A stretch of DNA of 13,860 nt from Holosporales bacterium. Lineage in GTDB: Bacteria > Pseudomonadota > Alphaproteobacteria > UBA3830 > JAIRMZ01. A program made the position numbers and the translations under genes. Positions 1 through 8,352 of the stretch are shown here, piece by piece. Position 1 is the stretch's first letter. Every line of letters begins with the position of its first letter. The notes beneath the pieces were generated by a model. That model had not been told where the DNA came from. It did not search any database and worked only from the letters and a program-made list of their open reading frames with translations. Location of the stretch: assembly GCA_031255325.1 (NCBI GenBank), contig JAIRST010000042.1, positions 1-13,860 on the forward strand. Direction: 5' to 3'.

Positions 1-879
1 TATCATTAGCCATCGGGATAACGTTACATGCCACCGCCTCCAAAAATCCTGGATATTTAACGCCGTATACGGTGATAAAAAATTCTGCGGTAGCTCTATA
101 TTAAACAAAAGCCCTAATCCTATCGCCATGTCACTATATCCAGAAAAATCAAAATACAGCTGAAAGGTATAGGCTAAACTTCCCATCCAAGCACTTATAA
201 ATCCACAATCAGGAGACACATCAAATACTTGCCTTACAAATGGTGCTAAAGAATCCGCTAAAATAACCTTCTTCCCCAATCCCCAAAACATCAACACTAA
301 TCCTCGATAAAAATTCTCCCCATTAAAAACTCGTGTCTCTTCCCTTGAAAACTGCGGCATCATCTCTCCATGGTGCACAATAGGACCCGCTACTAACTGC
401 GGAAAAAAACAAATAAATAAACAATACCTTAAAAAATCCGGCTCTCGCACATTCCCTTTATAGCAATCTATAAGAAACGCAATCTGTTGAAACGTGAAAA
501 AGCTAATCCCTATCGGAAGTGCAATATGCGGTAACGAAAACGCTGTTCCTCCCCATTGATTCACTGCCTCTAATATGAAATCTGTATATTTGTAATATCC
601 TAATGCTGCAACGTTCGCGCTTACGCCTCCTATCGTCATTAAACGACGCACGCCAGCAGAAAAAGTCCCTTGTATCCCTCTGCTTACCCAAAAATTCCCC
701 AAAATGGACACTAAAATGACGGCTACATACTTGTAATCCCAAAGGGCATAATAAAACAGTGACGCTCCCGTCAGAAAAATCAACGGTAAACGCCCATACC
801 GCGTCTTACATAACCCATAGTACACCCCTACCACTATAGGCAAAAATAACCACATAAACTCAAATGATGAAAATATCAT
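1..879 (-). CDS. MBOAT-family O-acyltransferase (AlgI/DltB-like), 3' part missing at window edge
   Basis: A membrane-bound O-acyltransferase of the AlgI/DltB/PatA group, which moves acyl (usually acetyl) groups onto surface polymers at the inner membrane. The frame is open from the ATG at 877-879 to base 1: 293 residues, with the C-terminal part beyond the window. Visible family signatures are FFPQLVAGPIVH (residues 158-169), YFDFSGYSDMAIGLG (242-256) and FWRRWHVTLSRW (279-290), which carries the invariant MBOAT histidine, H284. Several hydrophobic segments precede these. A purine-rich GGAAAGAGAG sits just upstream of the ATG and a TTGACA promoter element lies further up. The substrate cannot be told: the usual partners (AlgJ/AlgX- or SGNH-type proteins) would lie to the left of the window. 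The coding strand is notably G-rich over C, with many ATA, TTA and GGA codons. Family call is firm; substrate is unknown. Confidence 0.93.
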   Translation of the reverse strand, partial: MIFSSFEFMWLFLPIVVGVYYGLCKTRYGRLPLIFLTGASLFYYALWDYKYVAVILVSILGNFWVSRGIQGTFSAGVRRLMTIGGVSANVAALGYYKYTDFILEAVNQWGGTAFSLPHIALPIGISFFTFQQIAFLIDCYKGNVREPDFLRYCLFICFFPQLVAGPIVHHGEMMPQFSREETRVFNGENFYRGLVLMFWGLGKKVILADSLAPFVRQVFDVSPDCGFISAWMGSLAYTFQLYFDFSGYSDMAIGLGLLFNIELPQNFLSPYTALNIQDFWRRWHVTLSRWLMI

Positions 880-902
880 GTCTCTCTTTCCTTTCTCGCC
901 CC

Positions 903-931
903 TTAATTCGGCTTTCTTATCAATTTGTCAA
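903..931 (-). promoter_or_regulatory. Candidate promoter for the MBOAT gene
   Basis: On the minus strand a perfect -35 hexamer TTGACA (926-931) is followed after 17 bases by AATTAA (903-908), a poor -10. The start codon is at 879. Alphaproteobacterial promoters often rely on a strong TTGAC, so transcription separate from lspA is plausible. Prediction from sequence only. Confidence 0.4.
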
Positions 932-988
932 AATCTGAATAAAATTCATGCGCCCCGAACACTTCTGCAGCGGCATTTTATCATACCC

Positions 989-1450
989 CTATCTTCTGTA
1001 AAGCAGCGCTAAAAGTACAGCCCCTGTGCTGATACACGCATCTGCAAAATTGAAAGCAGGAAAATGCGCTGTGCCCCAATGAAAATCTAAAAAATCAAAC
1101 ACAGCACCATGCATCAAACGATCCGTTATATTTCCCAAAGCGCCACCCGTAATTGTGCCATACAGCAAAACACCTTTATATAAGGCTTCTTTGTATGTAC
1201 ACCAAATGAAAAATATCACAGCGATACAAACGAATCCAACAAAGACCCATACAGTATTGATGTACTTTAAAAGCCCAAAACTAACGCCTCGATTCCAAAC
1301 ATGAACAATGTTGAAATATGGTGTGACTGTCAAAGACGATAATCGATCTGGAACTAAGCATAATACCCAAGATTTAGTCTGTTGATCAATCAGCAAAACA
1401 CCCCCTGCTCCACTAAAAAATAATAGAAATTTTTTAAAAGAAAAGGACAT
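989..1450 (-). CDS. lspA: Lipoprotein signal peptidase (signal peptidase II)
   Basis: LspA is the inner-membrane aspartyl protease that removes the signal peptide from diacylglyceryl-modified prolipoproteins. At 153 residues it is of normal length, with about four hydrophobic segments. The conserved blocks are visible: VWNRGVSFGLL near residues 51-61, GNITDR (106-111), GAVFDFLDF (115-123) and PAFNFADACI (131-140). The catalytic aspartates of the family correspond to D119 and D137, and N107 is also kept. The gene starts 20 bases after the ileS stop on the same strand, an ileS-lspA order common in bacteria, so the two are probably one transcript. No strong ribosome binding site is seen before the ATG, which would fit translation coupled to ileS. 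The RlpA lipoprotein encoded at 10896 would be one substrate. Confidence 0.97.
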   Translation of the reverse strand: MSFSFKKFLLFFSGAGGVLLIDQQTKSWVLCLVPDRLSSLTVTPYFNIVHVWNRGVSFGLLKYINTVWVFVGFVCIAVIFFIWCTYKEALYKGVLLYGTITGGALGNITDRLMHGAVFDFLDFHWGTAHFPAFNFADACISTGAVLLALLYRR

Positions 1451-1470
1451 TTCAAAGGCTCAAGGGAAAC

Positions 1471-4263
1471 TTATACCAAAAATTCACCAGTGCACACAAC
1501 CGCCTGACAACGAGGACATAAATCACCGTCTACATCCTGCTGAATTTTCCAGCAGCGCGCACATTTTGCTCCTTCTGCAAAATGTACGTGCACACCAAAG
1601 GCAGGCACTTCTTGTAAGGTAAAAGCGTGCGCGGAAACCGCTTCATGGCGTATTTGTGCTTGTGAAACAATCGCCACATCCGCTAAATCAGGTAGAACAC
1701 TCTCTGGAAATTGCTTATCTGGATCAAAAACTTCAAGGGTAACCGCTAAGCTAGAGCGCACTTTCCCCTCTGCACGCGCCACTTCAAGAGCTCCTGTTAA
1801 AACACGGCGCAACGCTTTTACAGTTTGCCATTGCTTTCCAAGTGTCTCATCTCGCCAATCTTCCGGTAAAGAAATAAAAGTTGTCTCACATATACTTTGT
1901 CCAGACCGCTCTTGGCGTATCTGCCATGCTTCTTCTGCCAAAAAGGGAATAAGAGGTGCTAGCCAGCGTACTAAAGTTTCGAAAACCTGATCCAGCACTG
2001 TGCGACAAGCGCGACGTTTGGGCGATGTTAGGCTATCGCAATACAAACAATCTTTCCGAATATCGAAATAAAAAGCGGATAAATCATTGGCGCAAAATGT
2101 ATGCAGTTCCGCAAGTAGGGTGTTTAAGTCGAAAATTTCTCGTGCGCGTGCGACACTTTGCTCAATTTCTTTCAGCCGGTGCAAAACCCAGCGTTCCAAC
2201 GCAGGCATTTCAGTATAAGAAACCGCCTCTTGCGCTTTGAACCCTTGCAAATTTCCAAGCAGATACCGTACGGTATTGCGCAAGCGTTTATATAGATCTT
2301 CCTGCTGCTTCAGGATATTACCTCCTATGCGTACGTCCTCTTTGAAATCACTGCTCAGTACCCACAGTCGCAGAATATCGGCTCCTTGCTGCGTTATGAT
2401 TGTCATCGGATCAACGCCATTATCGGAAGACTTAGACATCTTTCGGCCTTCTTCGTCCAGAAGGAATCCATGGGTTAAAACGGTACGATACGGAGCTCTC
2501 TCTCGTGTGCCGATAGATTCCAACAGAGAAGATTGAAACCATCCCCGATGTTGATCCGACCCTTCAAGATACAAATCCGCTGGAGCCCTTAATCCTGTCC
2601 GCGTTTCTAATGTATACGCATGCGAACAGCCGCTTTCAAACCATACATCGACAATGTCAAAAATCTGCGTGAAGTCCTCGGCGTTATAATGTTCTCCTAA
2701 AAATGCTTGCGGAGATTCTGTAAACCACACGGCCGATCCATGTTCTTCAACCAAATGCGCAGTCCGTTCGATCACAGCTTGATCGCGTAAGGGGTCTCCA
2801 GATTTTTTATTGACAAAAATTGCTAAGGGAACACCCCATATGCGTTGACGCGAAATGCACCAATCGGCCCGATTTTCGACAAAAGCCTTGATACGGTTAT
2901 ACCCTTGCGCAGGAATCCACTTTACGTCTTCAATGGCTTGTAATGCTTTTTTTCGAAGATCTGTCTTATCAAGACTGATAAACCACTGCGGCGTTGTCCG
3001 AAAAATAAGCGGCGCCTTAGAACGCCAAGAATGCGGAAAACTGTGACAGATCGACGCTTGAGCTAGCAAACATTGTGCTTGCGTTAAATGCGTTAAAATA
3101 TCAGTATCAACTTTAAAAATCGATTTTCCTGCAAAAAGGGGCGTTGCCTCTGTATAGAGTCCTGTCTCGGTGACAAGCTTAGGCACCTCCAGCCCAAATT
3201 GGCACCCTACCTCAAAATCCTCCACCCCATGTGATGGCGCTGTATGCACCAACCCTGTGCCAACTTCAGTATTCACATGCTGGCCGTAAAGGAGCGGAAC
3301 AGCAAAATCATATCCTTTCCCTTTCCAGGGATGATGACAAATTGTGTTTTCCAGGGCTTTCCCTTTAAAACGCGTGACAATCTTTGAAGCCGTTGTCTCG
3401 AGTGCTTGCTCTAAATGCGTAAGGCACGCTTCTGCCACGACCAAAGACACGTCGCTCCCAACACCATGGAGAGTGTCAAAAGCAGCAACGCAATAGTCGA
3501 TATCCTTATTATAAGCAATGGCGCGGTTTGCAGGCAGTGTCCACGGCGTTGTCGTCCAAATGGCGCAATACGCTCCTTTAAGGGCGGACAAAGGAGAGGT
3601 AGCAACAGGAAATGCGACATATAAACTCGTAGAGGTTTTGTCAAAGTACTCCACTTCGGCCTCTGCAAGCGCTGTTTGCTCAACCGTTGACCACAACACA
3701 GGCCGCTCTCCTTGATACAAGGCGCCAGAGAGCAAAAATTGCCCTAATTCTCGGATAATGACTGCTTCCACTTTTGGGTCTGTCGTGATGTAAGGATTAT
3801 CCCAATCTGCGCATATCCCCATGCGCCGAAAAGCCTCTTTTTGTATGCCGATCCAATGATGCGCGAAATCGTCACAGGCCGTACGAAACTCCTGCAGAGG
3901 AACAGATTCTTTCGAGCGCCCTTGCTTACGGAAATTTTCCTCCACTTTCCATTCGATCGGCAGGCCATGGCAATCCCAACCAGGAACAAACGCTGCATCC
4001 CATCCACTCATTTGGTAAAGTCTGACAATAGTATCTTTTAAAATGCGATTCAGGGCATGCCCCATATGCGGCGTACCATTGGCATAAGGGGGACCATCGT
4101 GCAGGACGAATTTCTTGCGCCCTTGCGAAATCATGCGTACCTTTTCATAAAGATCGCATTCTTTCCAAAAAGCTAGAATGTTCTCTTCACGTTCCTGCAT
4201 CTTTCCGTGCAAGGTAAATGTAGTGTGAGGCAGAAAAAGTGTTTCTTTATAATCTTTTGTCAT
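1471..4263 (-). CDS. ileS: Isoleucyl-tRNA synthetase
   Basis: IleRS charges tRNA-Ile with isoleucine in the cytoplasm. The product is 930 residues from the ATG at 4263, about the length of the E. coli enzyme. It shows the class I HIGH motif as HMGH (66-69, after PPYANGTP), the KMSKS loop (608-612), and a C-terminal zinc finger with cysteines 901, 904, 916 and 919. The editing domain lies between about residues 200 and 400. I chose ATG 4263 because the N-terminus MTKDYKETLFLP aligns with the usual IleRS start. An in-frame TTG at 4287 would add eight residues but has no ribosome binding site and lies upstream of the predicted transcription start. lspA follows 20 bases downstream. The zinc-finger form is the ordinary bacterial type, not the mupirocin-resistant eukaryote-like one. 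Confidence 0.98.
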   Translation of the reverse strand: MTKDYKETLFLPHTTFTLHGKMQEREENILAFWKECDLYEKVRMISQGRKKFVLHDGPPYANGTPHMGHALNRILKDTIVRLYQMSGWDAAFVPGWDCHGLPIEWKVEENFRKQGRSKESVPLQEFRTACDDFAHHWIGIQKEAFRRMGICADWDNPYITTDPKVEAVIIRELGQFLLSGALYQGERPVLWSTVEQTALAEAEVEYFDKTSTSLYVAFPVATSPLSALKGAYCAIWTTTPWTLPANRAIAYNKDIDYCVAAFDTLHGVGSDVSLVVAEACLTHLEQALETTASKIVTRFKGKALENTICHHPWKGKGYDFAVPLLYGQHVNTEVGTGLVHTAPSHGVEDFEVGCQFGLEVPKLVTETGLYTEATPLFAGKSIFKVDTDILTHLTQAQCLLAQASICHSFPHSWRSKAPLIFRTTPQWFISLDKTDLRKKALQAIEDVKWIPAQGYNRIKAFVENRADWCISRQRIWGVPLAIFVNKKSGDPLRDQAVIERTAHLVEEHGSAVWFTESPQAFLGEHYNAEDFTQIFDIVDVWFESGCSHAYTLETRTGLRAPADLYLEGSDQHRGWFQSSLLESIGTRERAPYRTVLTHGFLLDEEGRKMSKSSDNGVDPMTIITQQGADILRLWVLSSDFKEDVRIGGNILKQQEDLYKRLRNTVRYLLGNLQGFKAQEAVSYTEMPALERWVLHRLKEIEQSVARAREIFDLNTLLAELHTFCANDLSAFYFDIRKDCLYCDSLTSPKRRACRTVLDQVFETLVRWLAPLIPFLAEEAWQIRQERSGQSICETTFISLPEDWRDETLGKQWQTVKALRRVLTGALEVARAEGKVRSSLAVTLEVFDPDKQFPESVLPDLADVAIVSQAQIRHEAVSAHAFTLQEVPAFGVHVHFAEGAKCARCWKIQQDVDGDLCPRCQAVVCTGEFLV

Positions 4264-4287
4264 CACGTTCTTTATTGAATCCTGCAA

Positions 4288-4316
4288 AGCTTAAAAGGCC
4301 GACAACACGCCGTCAA
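4288..4316 (-). promoter_or_regulatory. Candidate ileS-lspA promoter
   Basis: On the minus strand TTGACG (4311-4316) is followed after 17 bases by TAAGCT (4288-4293), a weak -10. Transcription would start near 4281, giving a leader of roughly 18 bases before the ATG at 4263. Just upstream, TGATCT occurs twice with a 12-base period (within 4326-4343), possibly regulator half-sites. Low-confidence prediction. Confidence 0.35.
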
Positions 4317-4445
4317 TTCACTGTAAGATCAAAGTTTAGATCAGATTTTTAGTTTTCAGGAAAATATGGTATAGCTATAAGATACTATAGTAAAGGAGGA
4401 TCGTCAGCATCCTTTAACCTTTTATTCTCAGAGTATCTAAAATTC

Positions 4446-5188
4446 CTAATTCTTAGTTGGCGTTATCACGGCGATCAAAGAAAGACCTATTGGGAAAGAG
4501 AATCTAGGCAGGAAATATCTTTCCATTCCAAATACCCATCGGCATAACAGATTCACCAGCGAACAGGGAACAGCATTAGATTTTTCAAAAGAATAATGAG
4601 CGCTATATTTTTCTTTCAAACGCACCAATGCAGCTAGAGGAAAAAGAAAAAAGTTAAAATAACTTAAATAGCTCACTGAAAATCCCGCCTTGCGAATGGT
4701 CTCCTCTAAACTCGACTTGGAATAACGACGGTAGTGGTGATTAAGGCTATCAAATTTACCATATAAAAATTGGCAGGCTGGAACAGTAATCAGCATTTTT
4801 CCAGAATCTGATAGCAAAGAATGTAACGTTATAAGTCCGCCTATATCATCTTGAATGTGTTCTAGAATATCCAGCATCACAATAAGATCATATTTCTTTT
4901 GCTGTATCGCCTCCGGAAGCTGGTTAGGAAGACTTCCTTTAAATATGGGAATATTGGGATTCTTTATAGAAAAATACTGAATCGCTTTATCGTCGCAATC
5001 AATATTATCAACAGTTCCAAATTGCGATAATTGCGGATAATTTATCCCCGTTCCACACCCAATGTCTAAAATGGACAATACTCCCCCCCCAATTGGCGAA
5101 TTATTTGTCCAACAAGGATACACCGTACATGGTGCCAGAAATGATTCTGCTCTATCTCACTCAAGGTTTTAAAACAAACTTCTTCCAT
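4446..5188 (-). CDS. Class I SAM-dependent methyltransferase with a frame break at a G8 tract
   Basis: A Methyltransf_11/UbiG-like methyltransferase of the kind often linked to cell-surface polysaccharide or lipid genes; substrate unknown. The main open part (from 5123, GTG) has the SAM-binding motif SILDIGCGTG, the post-motif IVMLDILEHIQDD, and a C-terminal RRYSKSSLEETIRKAGF block typical of the family. The natural start is probably the ATG at 5188, which has a good AGGA site about 6 bases upstream. It opens another frame encoding 34 residues (MEEVCFKTLSEIEQNHFW...), including the HFW...R motif usual at the N-terminus of this family. The two frames meet at eight G (5083-5090 as C on the plus strand). 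One extra G, or two fewer, would join them into a protein of about 247 residues. This could be a sequencing indel, a recent mutation, phase variation or slippage. As it stands, translation from 5188 stops after about 40 codons. Confidence 0.85.
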
Positions 5189-5351
5189 TGTTTCCTATAT
5201 TCAAAAGCCTAGCTCATGTTAGGATGATATCTCCTCCTATGCAATCCTCAAGCTAACGCCTCTATTAGAGCCCCCAACCTTTCCAAAAAATATTAACTTA
5301 TTTCTTTTATACTGTACCTAACTCAAGGGAGAAGTATCCTAGGGGTCATTC

Positions 5352-6674
5352 ATGGTAGTAGGCACGCCAACACAAGCATCTTTTGATCGCACGCAGGCGC
5401 GCATTTTGATTGTTGATGATCAAGAAATGAATCGGATGATTCTCGAACGTCGTCTTCGCATGGATCATTTCAGTGCGATTACCCAAACGGCAGATGGTCA
5501 AGAAGCTTTAAAACTCCTCGAAAGTGCCTTGTTCGATGTTATCTTGCTGGATATGGTTATGCCTAATATAGGAGGATACGATGTTCTTTGCGCTGTAAAA
5601 CAAAATCCTGACCTCCAAGATATTCCAGTCATTATGATCTCAGCCGAGGATGACTTCAACAAAATCGTACAATGCATTCAAGCGGGTGCGGAAGATTATT
5701 TGGGAAAGCCTTTTAATCCTACGCTCTTACGGGCGCGCCTGAATGCTTCGCTAGATAAAAAATTCTTACGCGATAAAGAAAAACGTTATCAAGAGCAAAT
5801 TCTTGCGCAACAAAAATTAGCTTCTTTGGGGGCTCTTACAGAAGGAATTGCCCATGAGTTAAAAAACCCACTTCATTTTGTCACTAACTTCGCAGAAATC
5901 TCTATAGAGTTAGCCAACGAAATTGTTCAGTATGCCGTACAAATTAAAGAAGCGCAGGACATTGAAGAAAATAGGAAAAATCAGACGAAAGCACTCAGCA
6001 TCTCAGAAATTCAAGAAGATCTCGTAAAAAAAGTAAAAATCCTTGAAACAAATGTAAGTAAAATTGTTGAACACAGTAAACGTGCTGACAATATTATTCG
6101 TTTTATGCTTGATCATTCACGTACTTCTGGAGGGAAATTTCAAACAGGAGATATTAACAAGCTTCTGGAAGAATGCATGACAATGGTTTTTGCCGCACAC
6201 AAAAGCCAGTATACTATTTTTAATGTAGAGATACAAAAAATATTTGATAAAAATATACCGAAAATAGAACTTATTTGGCAAGATATTACGCATGTTCTTA
6301 TGAATGTAATCGATAATGCTCTGTATGCGACATGCATAAAAGCTGAACACCTCACCAAACAAAAAAGCAAAAAAACTGAAAGAGGGAAGCCATGCGTTTT
6401 GATGTCTTTTTATATGCCTCGAGTTATTCTTTCAAGCGTTGATAAAGAAACAACGATAGACATTACGATTAAAGATAACGGTATCGGTATTTCAAAAGAA
6501 AACCTTAAAAAGATATGCGATCCCTTTTTCACAACAAAACCAAGCGGAGATGGAACAGGTCTAGGGCTATCCATGGTTCACGAGATTATTCAAGAGCATA
6601 AAGGAAGCTATCTTATAGACAGTGTTGAGGGAGAATGGACATCTTTCCAAATTATTTTGCCCAAAAAACAGTAA
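5352..6674 (+). CDS. Soluble receiver-histidine kinase (REC-HisKA-HATPase)
   Basis: A two-component protein with a response-regulator receiver first and a histidine kinase behind it. The receiver (about 16-138) has acidic residues D22 and D23, phosphoacceptor D67 in VILLDMVMP, S97 and K119. The H-box is LGALTEGIAHELKNPLHF with H168. A long helical stretch (about 180-265) separates it from the ATPase domain, which has an N-box around N318/N322, DNGIG at 375-379 and GTGLGLS from 401. There are no membrane segments, so it is cytoplasmic and presumably receives its signal through phosphorylation of the receiver or through a partner. The kinase core resembles those with an extended dimerisation hairpin and an FNV-type segment before the N-box. 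ATG 5352 has AGGGG upstream. It stands alone, divergent from the methyltransferase, with no adjacent response regulator. Its target is unknown. Confidence 0.93.
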   Translation: MVVGTPTQASFDRTQARILIVDDQEMNRMILERRLRMDHFSAITQTADGQEALKLLESALFDVILLDMVMPNIGGYDVLCAVKQNPDLQDIPVIMISAEDDFNKIVQCIQAGAEDYLGKPFNPTLLRARLNASLDKKFLRDKEKRYQEQILAQQKLASLGALTEGIAHELKNPLHFVTNFAEISIELANEIVQYAVQIKEAQDIEENRKNQTKALSISEIQEDLVKKVKILETNVSKIVEHSKRADNIIRFMLDHSRTSGGKFQTGDINKLLEECMTMVFAAHKSQYTIFNVEIQKIFDKNIPKIELIWQDITHVLMNVIDNALYATCIKAEHLTKQKSKKTERGKPCVLMSFYMPRVILSSVDKETTIDITIKDNGIGISKENLKKICDPFFTTKPSGDGTGLGLSMVHEIIQEHKGSYLIDSVEGEWTSFQIILPKKQ

Positions 6675-6854
6675 ACTCTCTTCGAGACTGATCCGCTCAG
6701 AGGCTTGTTTTAAAAATGCACTAAGCCAAACTAAAGTCTATATGTCTGGATTGAAGGATATGAAGCAAGTTTTTAATTTCAGCATACTGTTCAGCATTTT
6801 TTTATATAATTTAGACGATAAGAGATTTGACTTTTGGGATATATTAGAATAACG

Positions 6855-7046
6855 TTACATTCTACGTAAGATCCTGTACAAAGAGCGTATCTCATTAATT
6901 CCCTCTTCAGCAATCCTGCTGTACCACAAGACACGCAAATATGCTCGATTAAGAATTGCCGAGCTATCACTCGTTTGGGAAACGATACCTTTTTCTAAGG
7001 TTTTCAAGCTAATACACGAAGGCGAGAGTTGTACAAAATTATACAA
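6855..7046 (-). CDS. Doubtful small ORF, possibly the remnant of a longer gene
   Basis: A 63-residue frame from a TTG at 7046, preceded by purine-rich AAGAAAGAAGCAGGA. The product is soluble and rather basic at the C-terminus, ending RILRRM; no family is recognised. The frame stays open upstream for 13 more codons (NDFLDAYKKEAG...), to a TAG at 7086-7088. Three codons before that stop is an ATG at 7097. This layout (ATG, two codons, amber, then a long open frame) would fit a decayed gene of about 80 codons, but it could be chance in AT-rich DNA. It lies just beyond the symporter's probable terminator, so it would need its own promoter. Confidence 0.2.
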   Translation of the reverse strand: MYNFVQLSPSCISLKTLEKGIVSQTSDSSAILNRAYLRVLWYSRIAEEGINEIRSLYRILRRM

Positions 7047-7087
7047 TCCTGCTTCTTTCTTGTAAGCGTCTAAAAAATCATTTCCCT

Positions 7088-7121
7088 AAAAAGACATAAA
7101 TGACAACCTAGCAGGATGTCA
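7088..7121 (-). terminator. Probable rho-independent terminator of the SDF symporter gene
   Basis: Read on the minus strand, TGACA-T-CCT-GCT-AGG-T-TGTCA (7101-7121) forms an 8-pair hairpin with one T/T mismatch and a 3-base loop. It is followed by TTTATGTCTTTTT. It starts about 10 bases after the stop codon of the symporter gene. The stem is moderate, but position and U-tract fit. Confidence 0.5.
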
Positions 7122-7130
7122 GCAGAGTCT

Positions 7131-8327
7131 TTAAACACGCTTTCTTAAACTGAAAAATGGAGCTAAGGTGTCGATTAATTTTGCGAAAGCTCCATTGCCC
7201 AAAACGTTAAATCCCGTAATAATGGGATCAAAAACTACATATATAGCAACGATTAAAGTAGACATTTCTGGTGTAAAATTTAAATATTTTTCCAAAATTG
7301 GTACCATCACGATAATTCCACCCGCTGGAATCGCTGCCACTGAGAACTTCGCAATTACAAAGAACAAGGCAAAAACAAGATATGACCCTAAAGATGGCTC
7401 TGCGATGCCATAGTATTTCAAAATGGCATAAGATATAATGGGAATAGCGATGCAATCCCCTAAAAGGTGGATATTAACAGTTGCCGACACAACGGATCCG
7501 GCTAGCTCTTTACGTGTTACATTTTTTTCTGTTGATAAAATTGTAACCGGCATTGTCAATGCACTTGACATAGTACCCATAGCCGTTAGCCAAGCGGGAA
7601 ACATATTTCTTAAACAAAATACACTTTCTTGTATAGAAAATTTATTAGCAACTAGATAAAATATAAATGTATACACAATTCCATAGGTAATAATGACCAA
7701 TAAAACTTGCAAATAGTTTTTGAAAATAATCAAAAGGTTCCCTTCAGAGGCACATTTGATAACTAATCCAACGATAAATAAGGGAGTCAAAAATGAGATA
7801 ACAGAAAAAAGCTTTTCTATGATAAAATTTACTTTTTGAGATATTTTTAAGGCATATGCTCGATTATAGATTACCATTCCCAATCCCACGACAACGCCTC
7901 CCAAAAGAGCAAAATCGTTTTTTATAAGGCTTGGGATAAGAAACAAGAAATAAGGTTCCAGAGAAGCGCTACATTCTAATTTGTTTCCAAGGCTAAAATC
8001 AACATGATACAAAAGTGACCCAACGTAGTGACTTAGGAATGTGTTTAAAAAATTCGAAACACAAAGACATCCAAAAATAAGGAAAAATATATGTGCTGCT
8101 TGATGGGATAATCTTACAAATGTTTTGAATAGTAATCCAAAGATAAGAAATGGCAGAAGGAATAAAACTGCTGACTTTATTGTCAAGCTTATTGCGTAAA
8201 TCATACGCTTGGTATCATAAGGAATAATGGGGTGTAAAAATGCTGAAGCAATGATAATTATGATCAAAATAGAAGGTAATCTTTTTAACACCATACAATC
8301 CATTTCTCTATTTTTAAAAAATAGCAT
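7131..8327 (-). CDS. SDF-family (dicarboxylate/amino acid:cation symporter) permease, diverged
   Basis: A 398-residue inner-membrane protein with the fold signatures of the GltPh/DctA/GltP family: eight or so hydrophobic helices, a serine-rich hairpin 1 tip (GTMSSALTMPVT, 251-262), the TM7 unwound segment (NIHLLGDCI, from N285), a hairpin 2 tip (AAIPAGG, 331-337) and TM8 (DPIITGFNVLGN, 367-378). Aligned by eye to GltPh, D367 matches D394 and N374 matches N401. The arginine that grips an acidic side chain (R397) is I370, the TM7 sodium aspartate (D312) appears to be H287, and D405 is N378. A dicarboxylate or aspartate substrate is therefore doubtful, and so is standard sodium coupling. ATG 8327 has GAGGGTG upstream; M9 and M12 are alternative starts. 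The gene is much more AT-rich than its neighbours. A terminator candidate follows it. Confidence 0.88.
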   Translation of the reverse strand: MLFFKNREMDCMVLKRLPSILIIIIIASAFLHPIIPYDTKRMIYAISLTIKSAVLFLLPFLIFGLLFKTFVRLSHQAAHIFFLIFGCLCVSNFLNTFLSHYVGSLLYHVDFSLGNKLECSASLEPYFLFLIPSLIKNDFALLGGVVVGLGMVIYNRAYALKISQKVNFIIEKLFSVISFLTPLFIVGLVIKCASEGNLLIIFKNYLQVLLVIITYGIVYTFIFYLVANKFSIQESVFCLRNMFPAWLTAMGTMSSALTMPVTILSTEKNVTRKELAGSVVSATVNIHLLGDCIAIPIISYAILKYYGIAEPSLGSYLVFALFFVIAKFSVAAIPAGGIIVMVPILEKYLNFTPEMSTLIVAIYVVFDPIITGFNVLGNGAFAKLIDTLAPFFSLRKRV

Positions 8328-8352
8328 GAAATATCACCCTCATCTATCTTTC

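Larger units (their letters stand above)
6675..7130. other. 456-base stretch with no convincing gene
   Basis: The stretch is AT-rich. It holds a weak minus-strand ORF (6855-7046), described separately, and a terminator-like hairpin at its right end serving the symporter gene. CAGCA-ATCC-TGCTG forms a small hairpin near 6908-6921. The frame that continues out of the kinase gene on the plus strand (6622-6852) begins inside the kinase in another frame, and nothing supports it as a gene. I found no tRNA or other RNA gene. Confidence 0.6.

Noticed and set aside
503..742. 79-codon minus-strand frame
   Set aside because: It is an out-of-frame shadow of the MBOAT gene, whose own frame is open across the whole region with all family motifs.
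3061..3110. TTAA-N5-TTAA inside ileS as a CtrA site
   Set aside because: The spacing is five rather than seven bases and it is within coding sequence.
4264..4287. TTG at 4287 as the ileS start
   Set aside because: It has no ribosome binding site, it would lie upstream of the predicted transcription start, and the family N-terminus matches the ATG at 4263.
4391..4416. Inverted repeat TAAAGGA...TCCTTTA as a terminator of the methyltransferase gene
   Set aside because: The loop is 12 bases and no T-run follows on the minus strand; the alternative AGGAT/ATCCT pairing is also weak.
6622..6852. 76-codon plus-strand frame overlapping the end of the kinase gene
   Set aside because: It starts inside the kinase gene in another frame, has no ribosome binding site and shows no family features.
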